Positions 7,586 to 18,058 of a stretch of DNA of 64,000 nt are shown here, piece by piece. The notes beneath the pieces were generated by a model. That model saw only the letters and a program-made list of their open reading frames with translations, was not told the origin of the DNA and did not search any database. This stretch comes from a virus. Location of the stretch: IMG/VR virus record IMGVR_UViG_3300021957_000014, positions 1 through 64,000 of that record, one strand, 5' to 3'. Position 1 is the stretch's first letter. Every line of letters begins with the position of its first letter. The translations under genes and the position numbers were made by a program.

Positions 7586-9315
7586 TATACAAATGGCCCC
7601 CCACCGCCACCGCTACCGCCATTATTAAATGCTTTTGCATAAACAGTTCCAGCACTATAACTAGTATACAATGATGTTTCTCCTGTTTTAGAAACTCTTA
7701 CCACAAAACTAGTACCAGTACTGGTTACTGTTGCTTCTGCTTCACCTTGGTTACTCACAGATGCTGTCCAGTGAAAAAATGCAGCATTTTGTGTAGTCCC
7801 ATTCCATAAATTATAATATGTATTTTTTGCTTTGTATAAATTAGAGGTTGTTGCATACTCATGAGGCGCAAAAGCGATGCCTTTGGAGCTATACCCAAAC
7901 TCTCCAGTAGAATTCCATTTTACTGCCCATGACCACGTACTGTCAATTCCTGCTGGGGAATGATGGTTTATAGTATCTGCATATGTAGGGGCGTGGGAAG
8001 TATCTGTACTCTCTATGCCGTACCATTTGGCCTTAACAGTAGCTGCTGTTGTTCCATTATAAAAGAATTCCATAGCAACTTTGGTATTGCAAGCGCTACC
8101 AGACTGAGTATTGACTTCTTTATTCCAGGCTCTGGTTGGAGAGACTGGGAGCATTGGAGTTGCCCCAGCGTTAGCAAGTGTAGCAGCTGGGTTGCCAGGG
8201 CCCCAAATTGTAGTTCCAGTTGGATTTGAATCATCCCCATCGATACCATCAAATATGTAAGGTCTCTGAGCAATCAAAGGTTGTTGTTGTGATGTAGTTG
8301 CTGGTGTTTGCAAAGAATAAGTAAACGGGTTTCGGCCCTGTCTTGCATACGTAAACGGTGACCTATATTGATAAGTAAACGGTGTTTGTCCATTTGCAAT
8401 GTATGGATACGGTTGTTGAGCACTCTTAATCGTAGGTTGTTGTGCGTCTACAGGATTCCTATATGTGAAAGGAGTTCTCAGTTGATATGTAAACGGAGTC
8501 TGACTATCCACTGGATTCTGATAAGTGAACGGACTTCTATATTGATATATCGCAGGTTGTCTTGCCTCTCTAATATTAGGTTCCTGTGCGCTTACAGGGT
8601 TTCTATAAGTGAACGGAGACTGGTGGTCATAAGTCAATGGACTTCTATGATTGTACGTAAACGGTGACCTATGTTGATATTCTGAAGGTTGACGTGCCTG
8701 TCTAATATTAGGCTCTTGTCCATTCACTGGATTTCTATAGGTGAAAGGTGTTTGACTGTTTCTAATATTAGGTTCTTGTTGACTTCTAATATTTGGTTCT
8801 TGTCCAGCTGCAATGTACGGATACGGCACCTGTGCATCACGTATGTTTGGTTCTTGTGCGTTTACAGGATTCTGATAAGTAAAAGGACTGGGATGCTGAT
8901 AAAACCCAGGCTGTCTTGCATTTGCTATATACGGATATGGTTGTTGTGCAGACTTAGTCTCGTTTGACTGGGCAGCTGCAATGTATGGATATGGTTGTTG
9001 ATGTTGATATATCGCAGGTTGCTGTCCCTGTCTTGCATACGTAAATGGACTTCTATGTTGATAAGTTGTTGGTGTCTGACCTTGTCTTGTATAGGTAAAA
9101 GGTTGACGTGCATCTCTAATATTAGGTTCCTGTGCGCTTACAGGATTGTTGTATATAAATGGAGACCTATACTGATATGTTGATGGTTGTCGACCCGATG
9201 CAGGGCCCTGAACTTCCATTGTTCGAATGTTCGGTTGTTGAGCATTTACAGGGACACGGGCAATGTATGGTTGCTGTACCTCTGTTGCTATATTTACAAA
9301 TAATTCTTCAGACAT
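7585..9315 (-). CDS. Pro/Tyr/Gln-rich repeat virion protein B with Gly-rich tip (576 aa)
   Basis: Residues from about 15 to 345 use the same vocabulary as the neighbouring gene (SPFTYxHR, NPVxAQ, EPNIRxAQ, PYPYIA). A globular Trp/Tyr/Thr-rich domain follows, and the protein ends in a glycine run (GGSGGGGGPFV). A glycine-rich terminus after a variable domain recalls T-even gp38-type adhesins, but this is an analogy only. The shared repeats suggest the two proteins co-assemble or arose by duplication. Confidence 0.75.
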   Translation of the reverse strand: MSEELFVNIATEVQQPYIARVPVNAQQPNIRTMEVQGPASGRQPSTYQYRSPFIYNNPVSAQEPNIRDARQPFTYTRQGQTPTTYQHRSPFTYARQGQQPAIYQHQQPYPYIAAAQSNETKSAQQPYPYIANARQPGFYQHPSPFTYQNPVNAQEPNIRDAQVPYPYIAAGQEPNIRSQQEPNIRNSQTPFTYRNPVNGQEPNIRQARQPSEYQHRSPFTYNHRSPLTYDHQSPFTYRNPVSAQEPNIREARQPAIYQYRSPFTYQNPVDSQTPFTYQLRTPFTYRNPVDAQQPTIKSAQQPYPYIANGQTPFTYQYRSPFTYARQGRNPFTYSLQTPATTSQQQPLIAQRPYIFDGIDGDDSNPTGTTIWGPGNPAATLANAGATPMLPVSPTRAWNKEVNTQSGSACNTKVAMEFFYNGTTAATVKAKWYGIESTDTSHAPTYADTINHHSPAGIDSTWSWAVKWNSTGEFGYSSKGIAFAPHEYATTSNLYKAKNTYYNLWNGTTQNAAFFHWTASVSNQGEAEATVTSTGTSFVVRVSKTGETSLYTSYSAGTVYAKAFNNGGSGGGGGPFV

Positions 9316-9316
9316 A

Positions 9317-10939
9317 TCATATCACAAACCATATGTGCCCAACTTCCGTACTCCCTACAGATGTAGGTGCGCTCGACACTATTTCATAATCCAATTTAAT
9401 TTTATCACCAACACCACTGCCTGAGTGTGTTAACCCATCGCCTGGGTCGGTATCAAATCTCAATGTGTTTCCATCTCCAGTGTACGTTTCGGTAATACCA
9501 GTACCACCCACTGTCAAAGCAGCGACATCATCATCTCCATATAATGGTGGTGCATTTAGTAGAATCTTATCAGATGCATCGTCATAAGATGCAGTAATGT
9601 TTGTATGAGAACTATGGTTTAATAGACCCGATACTTTGTCTTGTGCGTATTCTTGGAAAGATACAGTGGCACCACTTACTTGGAATGTTAAATCACCAGC
9701 AATATCTACATCGCCATCGATGTCAACATTACCACTAATATCTAAAGAACCTGCGTCAAGTTCTCCACTAAGTGTTATGTTTCTGAATCCAGTAATGTCT
9801 TTATTTGAATCTACTGCAACTACTTTACTAGCAATTACATTTCCGTTTGTTAGGTCATCGATTTTTTCTAAATCTGTTTGGTCTATTCTTGCAGCTCCGA
9901 TTACGAATTCACTTCCAGCAATTATGTCTGTAGATGAAGTAATGTCTCCAGTTGTATCAATGTTTCTGAATCCAGTAATATCTTTATTTGAATCTACTGC
10001 AACTACGTTACTAGCAGTAACACTTCCTAGTGTAGTTCCGTCAAGATAGTTAATCTCTGTAGTAGATAAAGTTGCACCGTCTAGTATTTCTAGTTCGGCC
10101 TCATCTACTCTTGCACTTCCGATTACGAATTCACTACCAGCAATTATGTCTGTAGATGAAGTAATGTCTCCACCAGCAGTTACCGTTGAAGTTAAAACTG
10201 CAGTTGTACCACTTAGATTACCGTTGAATATTGTTGAGGTGATAGAACTAAAACCTGTACCCACACCGCCTGTAATCGTTGCTGTTGAATCGGTGAAGGT
10301 TGGTGCAGTGATTGTATGTCCAGTGTCTACTGTAAAGTTTCCATCATGCAATGTTTGACCATACATTGCAATTGTGTTTCCACCACTAAGAGCTGTTACC
10401 CTGTTGGCTGCATCTGCATAGTTACCATTTATAATAACACCACTATCGTTATTATTATAAATTGTATTTGCAGCGGTCTCTGTAAAGAACCCAATTGATT
10501 TAGCACCAATTGTAGATGTTCCTAAGTATGAACCTGTGAATGAGTATACAACAAGTTTATCACCTGCTGATGCACCACTTGTTAGAGATAGTTTGAAATA
10601 AACGTTTCCAGTAACAGAAGATATAGAATAATCTGCACCCTCTAATAATAGAGTAGAATTTCTGAATACTTGGAATCTATCCTTTCTTAATCTAAGTGGA
10701 TTGTCGAAATCGTCAACTTCCATTGTTGTACCCAAACCAAATTCAGTTTGGCCACTTGTACAAGTATAGATTAACTCTTGAAAGAAGAAAGACTTGTCTT
10801 CTAAACTATTCAGAGCATCAATAACTGTTTCTTGATTCTCTGTTCTCAGGCCAGAAATATCACCAACATTGACTGCCAGTTCATTGTACTTCGTTCTAAA
10901 CTCTTCAATAGTTGAGTATGTGTCTACTGTTTTTGCCAT
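9317..10939 (-). CDS. Baseplate-proximal fibre protein with internal repeats (540 aa)
   Basis: The N-terminal 140 residues (MAKTVDTYSTIEEFRTKYNE, FQVFRNSTLLLEGADY) resemble the baseplate-attachment end of marine T4-like short fibres. The middle has two near-identical direct repeats containing SSTDIIAGSEFVIG, VVAVDSNKDITGFRNI and a DxxELEILDG-type segment, about 70 residues each. The C-terminus ends STEVGHIWFVI. Its ATG overlaps the stop of the 66-aa coiled-coil gene. Attachment to the baseplate is inferred from position next to the DUF4815 protein. Confidence 0.75.
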   Translation of the reverse strand: MAKTVDTYSTIEEFRTKYNELAVNVGDISGLRTENQETVIDALNSLEDKSFFFQELIYTCTSGQTEFGLGTTMEVDDFDNPLRLRKDRFQVFRNSTLLLEGADYSISSVTGNVYFKLSLTSGASAGDKLVVYSFTGSYLGTSTIGAKSIGFFTETAANTIYNNNDSGVIINGNYADAANRVTALSGGNTIAMYGQTLHDGNFTVDTGHTITAPTFTDSTATITGGVGTGFSSITSTIFNGNLSGTTAVLTSTVTAGGDITSSTDIIAGSEFVIGSARVDEAELEILDGATLSTTEINYLDGTTLGSVTASNVVAVDSNKDITGFRNIDTTGDITSSTDIIAGSEFVIGAARIDQTDLEKIDDLTNGNVIASKVVAVDSNKDITGFRNITLSGELDAGSLDISGNVDIDGDVDIAGDLTFQVSGATVSFQEYAQDKVSGLLNHSSHTNITASYDDASDKILLNAPPLYGDDDVAALTVGGTGITETYTGDGNTLRFDTDPGDGLTHSGSGVGDKIKLDYEIVSSAPTSVGSTEVGHIWFVI

Positions 10940-11139
10940 TACGTCCTATCCAATAATTGTTGAAGCATTCCTTTCATTTGTGATACTTCAGACTTAAGTG
11001 TGTCTATCTCTTCTCTCTGTGCTAGAAACCTTTGTTTTCTAACTTTATGTAATCTATACTGTTCTACATCTGTATTTATAATAGCATGAGAAGATTCTTC
11101 TCTATAAAGATGGGATTGTCCTTCGACTTTAATACCCAT
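10939..11139 (-). CDS. Small coiled-coil protein (66 aa)
   Basis: The ATG at 11139 is preferred over an in-frame TTG at 11148; it lies 1 nt after the stop of the giant baseplate gene. The sequence is charged and ends in a heptad-like helix (EEIDTLKSEVSQMKGMLQQL), predicting a coiled coil. It is sandwiched between a baseplate protein and a fibre protein, each boundary overlapping or nearly so, so it may be a trimerising connector or fibre chaperone. Confidence 0.65.
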   Translation of the reverse strand: MGIKVEGQSHLYREESSHAIINTDVEQYRLHKVRKQRFLAQREEIDTLKSEVSQMKGMLQQLLDRT

Positions 11140-11140
11140 C

Positions 11141-14100
11141 TTATGCAAGTGCCATACATCTAAGTGCAGTTACCGCTGGTACTATAGATGTACTTGTTCC
11201 TTGACCTACTATTTTAACCACAAACCCACTAAACTCGGGTAAATCGTTTACAGTAAACTCGTACTCTTTAAAGTTCCTTGCATCTGACTCTGTAACGACA
11301 TCGGGTGAACCATCGATGTTGAAATATTCAAAACCAACATCATCGAGTAAAGTTTCTTCATCATTCTTGATAATTTTATACATCAATTTAAGTTCAGTTG
11401 TTGGTGGTCTAAAGATATCTGCAATAACTTTTAAAGATGTTGCTGGAGTCTTAAGATTAACCTTTCTTGTAACATATACCATTGCATTATTATCACCCTC
11501 TGCTTCTGTTGATGGAATATATCCTGTACCAACTGGAAGGGATTTTGTGGTACCGTTGTTTTTAGTACCATCTGCACTGTCTATGTTGTTAATTCTGTTT
11601 GCAATACCTAGACAACCCGCTGCTTGAACATCAATCATAGGTGATATATTAGGGTTGAATGACATTAACTGTAACTGTAAGTCAAATGATTTACTGGATG
11701 ACATCTCTCTAGATTCATTTTCGGGTGAAGCTACGATGGATGGTGAACCAAAGAATACATTATCATTCAATGTTACAAATCTGTTTGCAGTTCTTCTTGT
11801 ATATGCACCCCCATCAATAATACCTTCGGGTGAATATTGAGGTGTTGTAAGAACGTTTGCACTAATGATTGTCCCTTTCAAGTTAACTGAAGGAATCATT
11901 GTGTGCAATGAATCAAAGTAGTAGTTTCTTGTTGATGTTACATTCGAACCACCACCTGTTGTTGTTTCGAATGCATAAGAACTTGCAAATGAGTATCCTG
12001 CTAGAGATGGAGTAAATCTAAATGAATCTATTCCTCTATCTGCAAGAGTGCTATGTAATGCATTGATTACTTCAATAGGACATCCACCTAAAGTGTCTTC
12101 GGGTGTTCCTAGTATTACACTTACATCTGCATTTGAACTTCCAATGTTTGTAATTGTAATGTTATCGGCTGCAGTATAACCCTGTCCACATTTGAGAATG
12201 TTTACATCTGTAATTGCACCACTTGATATGATGACTTCACACTTGATTCCACTACCTGTTCCACCACTATGGGTATCACCTGTACAGTCGATTGTTCCAT
12301 CTGCTGGTAGTGCATCACTACCAATCTGTGAGAAACTTGTTACTACTACCGCAGAATTCTGTTTATCTCCAATAACACCTGCTATTGTTACATTATCTTT
12401 GTTACTAGTATCGTCATACAAACCATGCATGTATGAATACACTTTTAACTTGTTGTCTGCATATGTTTCAATTGGATTAACCTGTAACTTAGCTGCTGGT
12501 AGAGCATCGTTTTCAAAATGCACACTACCAACCTTATCAATCTGATATTTTGCAGACTTTATATCAAACTTAAGGTCATCTGTTTGTTCCGCAGTCCATG
12601 TTGATGCGTTCTGTGATAAGAACAATGAACCAGCGTATGGTTGTCCACTAATAGTTTCTCCAGTTGTTATATCTGTTTCACCCATTCTTGAAATAAATGC
12701 TTCATATTCATTTGAATTAGAATAGATAACAAAACAGTATTCAGTATCTTCTATCAAATGAACTGGAGAGTCAAATGTAAAGGTAGTTTTTAAAGAACCA
12801 TCAGCTGATATATTAATATCATCGGGATTTTTAGTAACATCTGAGAATGGTAGTACTAACTGGCCTGGATATCCATTAACCATGTTTCTGATTTGTACTG
12901 AACAAGGCATGAAAGTATCTTTTGTTGCAAAGTATAAATCTATTGAGGTTAAATCTAATCCACCTACAGTGTCAACTAAGAATGATTGAGCAAGTGGGTC
13001 TCCCCATCCTCTTGGGTTACCACCATTAACTACTTGAACCATAGGTCTACGTAGTTGCAATTCAGGCATCTCTCTTCTATCTTGGATGACCATTACTTGT
13101 GGCACGTGTGGTGGTGTTGGGAATGTTATTACTGGCGGTACAAATACAACCTCTGGCGCTATGTTTGGAACCTCAAATAAATCTAACACACGTCGGCCTT
13201 CTTCCCATGGGTTCTCAATTGGGTCTGGAACTGGTATAACTACTGGGTCTGGCGTTAAAATCGGAGGCCCAGGCACAAAGATAGGCCCTGTTGGGTTTCT
13301 TGGTGGCGGAGTGTTATCAACTGGTATTTCATTAATTGGTCTTGGTGGTAACTCGGGTGCAGTTGTATCGTGACGTTCAGAGTTTAGTCTCTCACCTCTT
13401 TTTGAGAAGTCTCTTGTTGATGAACGGTCTTCTCTAATTACTCTTGCATTTCTTGTAGAGATAACTTCTGTTTGAGATGCTTGTAAGATACCTTGAGCAG
13501 TATATAATGTGGTTCCCTGTGAAGAAGGGTTTGCCATATTATAGAAACTTGATGTAATTCTCAACTCTCTTGTACCTGTTGGGAATCTTTGAACTGCAGT
13601 ATTAGGCAATTCAAAATAAGCTCTTAGTCTTCCATTACCATCTGTTTTAAGGTGAGATGCAGTAGTCGTACCACTATCTTGTGAATAGGCTGCACTGTAA
13701 GGTCTTACATATTTATTTACCATTATGTTATCAAAGTAGAAGTAATGGTTTGAATTTGGTTTCAAGTTGGTTGCATCAATTTCAATAGTCTTTGCACGAA
13801 TGAATGGTATCAAAGACATTGATACTACTCTATCATTTCTTGTTTCTACTAAATCTTCAACAACTGTAGTTGTTACACCAGTTCTTGTTTGAATTTCGGG
13901 TGTATCTGTAATCTCTCTAGTAATCTGTAACCCAGCAACCCATTGTCCACCTTGTAGTGGGTCTCCACTCCATGAACCATTAGAAGTTGCTTGTACTTCT
14001 GTAGATGTAGTAGTAGGTTCTCCGACCCATGTTGTTTGCCATGAGTTCCATACAGTTCCCAATGCATTAGCATTTTCAGCCATTACTGCATCAAAGTTAC

Positions 14101-17100
14101 CCTCTCTGTTTACTGTAACTTCAGGCAGTCTTTCTGTGTCTTGCCAAATATCTGTATCGGGTGATAACTTAATATTACCAATAAATGCAAACACATGATA
14201 GGGGTTAACATTTATTGAACGTGATGCTTTATTTTGGTTCACATAACTAACTTCATCATATGGTAAAGTAATTATATCACCAGTTTTCTGATAGTTTGAT
14301 GATGCACCTTCGTTCTGTGTAACACCAAAGAACTGTGTGAATGACTTAGGTCTTAACATACCCATTCCAGTATCAATAGCACAGTTATAGTCGGGATGGT
14401 TTACATCACCAATCTTGTGACCTCTAAAGTTGTCTACTAAGAAGCCTGACTTATATCTGTCGAAACCATCTGCATCTAAAATTTGTTTTGTTTGAGTATC
14501 CTTTTCTAATAGAGAAAGAGATGTAATTCTTTCAAGGTTAGTAACTCTGTTTTGTATCTTACCGATATCCTTCATGGTATATCGTCTATGGTCGAAGCTT
14601 CTTACTCGTATGTCTTTTAACTTGTTAGTATAAGCTGGGACTCTAATTTCGAACAATTGAATACAGTCGTCTAACCCTGCTGGTTTAGTCGGTGACAATG
14701 CTGGTGTTCCTTGAGATATTTCAAACTTACCTTTTTTATGTAAAAAGATTTTATCAATTCTTGGAACATAGAATGAGATGTCACCTTTAAGAGATGTTCC
14801 ACTAACAGGAACGTCCACTGCGTTAGCATTTGTTTCGGAGATACCAGTTCTTGCACCTAAGAAAGAACGACCAGTCTCGTAACCAAATGGTGCATACACT
14901 GCTCCACTAGTAGAGTTTGATAAGTCAATTGGATTTGATGGGTCTTGTGAATTGTTTGTTCCGAATGTTGTTGTACCAATAATCTGACCTACCACTGGTC
15001 TAAAGTCTAGACAATCTGAAAGTTCAAATGTTCCATCGGGTTCTAAACCACCCAAGTCTACTTTGTTTGGAGAGTAAACTGGAATCTGAGAATAATCGAT
15101 TGCTGAATATGAGGATACATCAAAGAAGTCACCACCACCCGATACTCTGAAGTAATCGAACAATACCATGATTGGGCCGTTAGGTGTTGGTTGCCCAGGC
15201 TTCAATGTCATTTTTGATAAGTCATAAAAACCATCTCTCTGACCATTGTCAAAGAAGTATCTATCTTTAATGTCGGGTGAACCTTGACTAATAGTTGCAC
15301 CTAAAACTCCAACTGCAACGGATGTCTGTCCTACTACTGTTTCACCACCAACGAATGTTGCACCGTCTTTAGATGTATAATACCAATATGATGCATTACC
15401 ACCACCGTTGTTAATGAGTATTGCTCTTGCGCCCGATGTTTGTCCTATGAGTTCTTCATAATTAACAAACGTACCACTTGATGTGGTAATAACACCGTTA
15501 GGTGTGATTGGTGTTCCGTCAACACCTTCGTATACTGCAATAATCTTATGTACGTCTGCAACACCTAATGTGATATCTTTATCATCGTATGCAGTTCCGT
15601 AGAACCCATTTGAAGTTCTAGGACTCCCTACTTTAAGACATCTTGCTTGAGATAATGCTTTACCTCTTGCAGTCGGGTCTGAGATAGTAACTGTGTAAGT
15701 TACATCAATAACTGCATTGTTATTTGATGATGCAACGGTGCATGCCAATGTTTCTGTTGAACCACTTGTAGTTATATTTGGACTCAAGTCTTCGATGTTT
15801 AGTACATCACCAGCTGCATAACCACCTGCTGGTTCTCTTACTGAGATTGCAAAATTGTCTGTGTTTCTTGCACCGAATGTTTCTCCAGCATTAGTAGTGA
15901 TACTGAAACCACCACTGGAAACTAATTTAGTGACCTGTCTTCTTACTGTAACAAAATCTGGGCTGTGTGTTTTAACCCAATCTCTTGGCCATGCATGGAT
16001 GTTTGCAGTTTGGTTTTGGTCAATCAGTTTTGCACGTCTTCGAACTGCATTACCACTGTATGAGTCTGTACCGCCAGAGGTCAAAGTTAAACTTGTTTCT
16101 GTTTCCACTGAAGCAATGGTATTAACTGCACCTGCTTGGTCTAATAGTTGGTCACCTTCTTTTAATTCTTTTATGAACTGAGTTGCAAAACCTGTAACGG
16201 TAGTGCTATTATCCATTGTAATTGTTCCAGCTAGAACTTGGTCTGAATCTAAGAAGACATCTCCAGTAAAGATTTCTCTACCAGTAACGTTTGGTAATTG
16301 GGCAACTGACCTTGCACGGTCAATGTTGTATGCTCTAACTGCAGTATTATTGGCTGCAGTAATTGTTGCATTGCTGGTTTGACCAACTGCTGTTATTGCA
16401 TCATCAGTTATGAATGCACCCTGTACATCATGAACAAATAGTCCTGCTGTGGTACCACTTCCTTCAATGTGATGAACTATAGCACTTGCACCACTTACAC
16501 TACCAGTGACTTTATCACCTGCTGTAAATGTATTTGTCTGTGTTCCAGTAATTTTAGTGAACATCTTGATATCGAACATATACAGATTGAATAATGTATC
16601 TGTACCATAGACATCATTTGTGTCTACACCACTGACATGGTCTACGTTTCTAACTCTTGCAGTACCAATATTTCCAGTTGAAGATAATGATGTAGCATCT
16701 GTGTCTGATATACCTAAAGTTGCTTTTAATCCATCATACAATAGTACTGGATTGTGTGGGTCGATAGTATCCTGTCCAGTTTCATTACCGAACTCGGGTA
16801 GACCATGAGCATTATATACTCGTAATTTGTTTCCTAATCTAATGGGTGCTGATACATTATTTAATGATTCTGTTGTTCTTGCTTTGTTTATGGTTAGAGT
16901 TGTTGTACCAACTTTATCAATCTCATATCCTCTTACATAAGCCTTGCCTGGCGACACCATGAATACAAATTTATCATCGTCTCCACCATTTCCTTTTGCA
17001 TAAAACCCTAAGTTCTCACCAGTATCTAAATGTTGTCTTGTAGATGCAGTGAACTGATTTACAACGAAGTCACCATTTGCATCGAAGGTTCTTCTTGCAA

Positions 17101-18010
17101 GAGTGTTTTCTATTTCTGCATATTTTGTTTTATCAATCTTGAGTGTTATAACACCTTGGATTACTCTTGTTAATTCAACGAAAGATGTACCCAACACTGA
17201 ATCTAAGGTATGTTTACCTAGTACTAGATTAAACTGTAATCTGTCTGCTCCACCAGCGTTCTCATTTGAGGAACCTGCTGCATTGTCTAATAATGAAAGG
17301 TCTGCAGATGAGGTCACCAATGTCTCGGTGATGTTTAGACCTACTTTGAAAGATGGAGCTCCATTGTATTTTTCTAACAGAATTATCTGTTTATCGACCT
17401 TTGTAAAAAATCCTCTTACAAATACAACACCTTCTGATATCTCTGCAATTGATGCTCTACCTAAAGGTTTTTCTGATATTGGTTGAATTTCGAAATCATT
17501 ATGAGAAGCTGAATCTGCAGTAACCGTACCACTTGAATTGTAACCAACTAGTTCTAAAGTTTCTGATGCTGAGAACAAGAAGTCATTACTTTCATTCGTA
17601 CCTTGTTGTACTGGTCTAACAAATAATGTTAGTTTATCGTCTGTAGTTTCTGCTGTACTTGTTACTACCTTTGCAACCACTCCACTAGTTTGTCCTCTGA
17701 CATACTTATTATGAAATGATTCTCTATAAGTTTCTACTGCAGTATCACCAAGTGGGTTAGGATTTGAAGCCTTTACCTTGACAAAGAAAACTTCCATGTC
17801 GATGTTTGCTTGTGCGCCTTGGATGATAGTCCCTTCTTCAAAGAAGTGGTCTCCAAGTCTAGAAATTTGGTTTTGTAGAATTGACTGAGACTGTGTTAAT
17901 TCCCTTGCTTGTAAAGGACGGCCTGCTCTATAAAGAACTTTATGAAATTTCTTATCTTCGGAATAGTCGTCATAATAAGGTGATATATTTAAGTCTGTCT
18001 TCTCTGCCAT
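11141..18010 (-). CDS. Giant DUF4815-type baseplate/virion protein (2289 aa)
   Basis: The N-terminus (ISPYYDDYSEDKKFHKVLY then RAGRPLQARELTQSQSILQ) matches the DUF4815 family of T4-like marine phage structural proteins as I remember it. A proline-rich linker spans about residues 1545-1640 and is followed by a domain with GDPLAQSFLVD and YFATKDTFMPCSVQIR, also typical of these proteins. It follows the gp8-like gene and precedes the fibres, the position of gp10 in related phages, so it probably forms the outer wedge that carries fibres. Assignment as a gp10 equivalent is inference. Confidence 0.8.
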   Translation of the reverse strand: MAEKTDLNISPYYDDYSEDKKFHKVLYRAGRPLQARELTQSQSILQNQISRLGDHFFEEGTIIQGAQANIDMEVFFVKVKASNPNPLGDTAVETYRESFHNKYVRGQTSGVVAKVVTSTAETTDDKLTLFVRPVQQGTNESNDFLFSASETLELVGYNSSGTVTADSASHNDFEIQPISEKPLGRASIAEISEGVVFVRGFFTKVDKQIILLEKYNGAPSFKVGLNITETLVTSSADLSLLDNAAGSSNENAGGADRLQFNLVLGKHTLDSVLGTSFVELTRVIQGVITLKIDKTKYAEIENTLARRTFDANGDFVVNQFTASTRQHLDTGENLGFYAKGNGGDDDKFVFMVSPGKAYVRGYEIDKVGTTTLTINKARTTESLNNVSAPIRLGNKLRVYNAHGLPEFGNETGQDTIDPHNPVLLYDGLKATLGISDTDATSLSSTGNIGTARVRNVDHVSGVDTNDVYGTDTLFNLYMFDIKMFTKITGTQTNTFTAGDKVTGSVSGASAIVHHIEGSGTTAGLFVHDVQGAFITDDAITAVGQTSNATITAANNTAVRAYNIDRARSVAQLPNVTGREIFTGDVFLDSDQVLAGTITMDNSTTVTGFATQFIKELKEGDQLLDQAGAVNTIASVETETSLTLTSGGTDSYSGNAVRRRAKLIDQNQTANIHAWPRDWVKTHSPDFVTVRRQVTKLVSSGGFSITTNAGETFGARNTDNFAISVREPAGGYAAGDVLNIEDLSPNITTSGSTETLACTVASSNNNAVIDVTYTVTISDPTARGKALSQARCLKVGSPRTSNGFYGTAYDDKDITLGVADVHKIIAVYEGVDGTPITPNGVITTSSGTFVNYEELIGQTSGARAILINNGGGNASYWYYTSKDGATFVGGETVVGQTSVAVGVLGATISQGSPDIKDRYFFDNGQRDGFYDLSKMTLKPGQPTPNGPIMVLFDYFRVSGGGDFFDVSSYSAIDYSQIPVYSPNKVDLGGLEPDGTFELSDCLDFRPVVGQIIGTTTFGTNNSQDPSNPIDLSNSTSGAVYAPFGYETGRSFLGARTGISETNANAVDVPVSGTSLKGDISFYVPRIDKIFLHKKGKFEISQGTPALSPTKPAGLDDCIQLFEIRVPAYTNKLKDIRVRSFDHRRYTMKDIGKIQNRVTNLERITSLSLLEKDTQTKQILDADGFDRYKSGFLVDNFRGHKIGDVNHPDYNCAIDTGMGMLRPKSFTQFFGVTQNEGASSNYQKTGDIITLPYDEVSYVNQNKASRSINVNPYHVFAFIGNIKLSPDTDIWQDTERLPEVTVNREGNFDAVMAENANALGTVWNSWQTTWVGEPTTTSTEVQATSNGSWSGDPLQGGQWVAGLQITREITDTPEIQTRTGVTTTVVEDLVETRNDRVVSMSLIPFIRAKTIEIDATNLKPNSNHYFYFDNIMVNKYVRPYSAAYSQDSGTTTASHLKTDGNGRLRAYFELPNTAVQRFPTGTRELRITSSFYNMANPSSQGTTLYTAQGILQASQTEVISTRNARVIREDRSSTRDFSKRGERLNSERHDTTAPELPPRPINEIPVDNTPPPRNPTGPIFVPGPPILTPDPVVIPVPDPIENPWEEGRRVLDLFEVPNIAPEVVFVPPVITFPTPPHVPQVMVIQDRREMPELQLRRPMVQVVNGGNPRGWGDPLAQSFLVDTVGGLDLTSIDLYFATKDTFMPCSVQIRNMVNGYPGQLVLPFSDVTKNPDDINISADGSLKTTFTFDSPVHLIEDTEYCFVIYSNSNEYEAFISRMGETDITTGETISGQPYAGSLFLSQNASTWTAEQTDDLKFDIKSAKYQIDKVGSVHFENDALPAAKLQVNPIETYADNKLKVYSYMHGLYDDTSNKDNVTIAGVIGDKQNSAVVVTSFSQIGSDALPADGTIDCTGDTHSGGTGSGIKCEVIISSGAITDVNILKCGQGYTAADNITITNIGSSNADVSVILGTPEDTLGGCPIEVINALHSTLADRGIDSFRFTPSLAGYSFASSYAFETTTGGGSNVTSTRNYYFDSLHTMIPSVNLKGTIISANVLTTPQYSPEGIIDGGAYTRRTANRFVTLNDNVFFGSPSIVASPENESREMSSSKSFDLQLQLMSFNPNISPMIDVQAAGCLGIANRINNIDSADGTKNNGTTKSLPVGTGYIPSTEAEGDNNAMVYVTRKVNLKTPATSLKVIADIFRPPTTELKLMYKIIKNDEETLLDDVGFEYFNIDGSPDVVTESDARNFKEYEFTVNDLPEFSGFVVKIVGQGTSTSIVPAVTALRCMALA

Positions 18011-18058
18011 AGTCTTTTAGCCTTGGTATGAAAATGTAAAGGGGATTACTCCCCAGTA

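Noticed and set aside
8368-9183. Several plus-strand ORFs of 60-99 codons opposite the repeat genes
   Set aside because: They mirror the minus-strand repeats, are Cys/Ile/Arg-rich without family signal, and lack ribosome-binding sites.
6401-9315. Possible CRISPR array because of dense short repeats
   Set aside because: The repeats are in-frame codons of unequal length and spacing with no conserved direct repeat and unique spacers.
13086-13373. Plus-strand Gly-rich ORF
   Set aside because: It is the antisense of the proline-rich linker in the giant baseplate protein.
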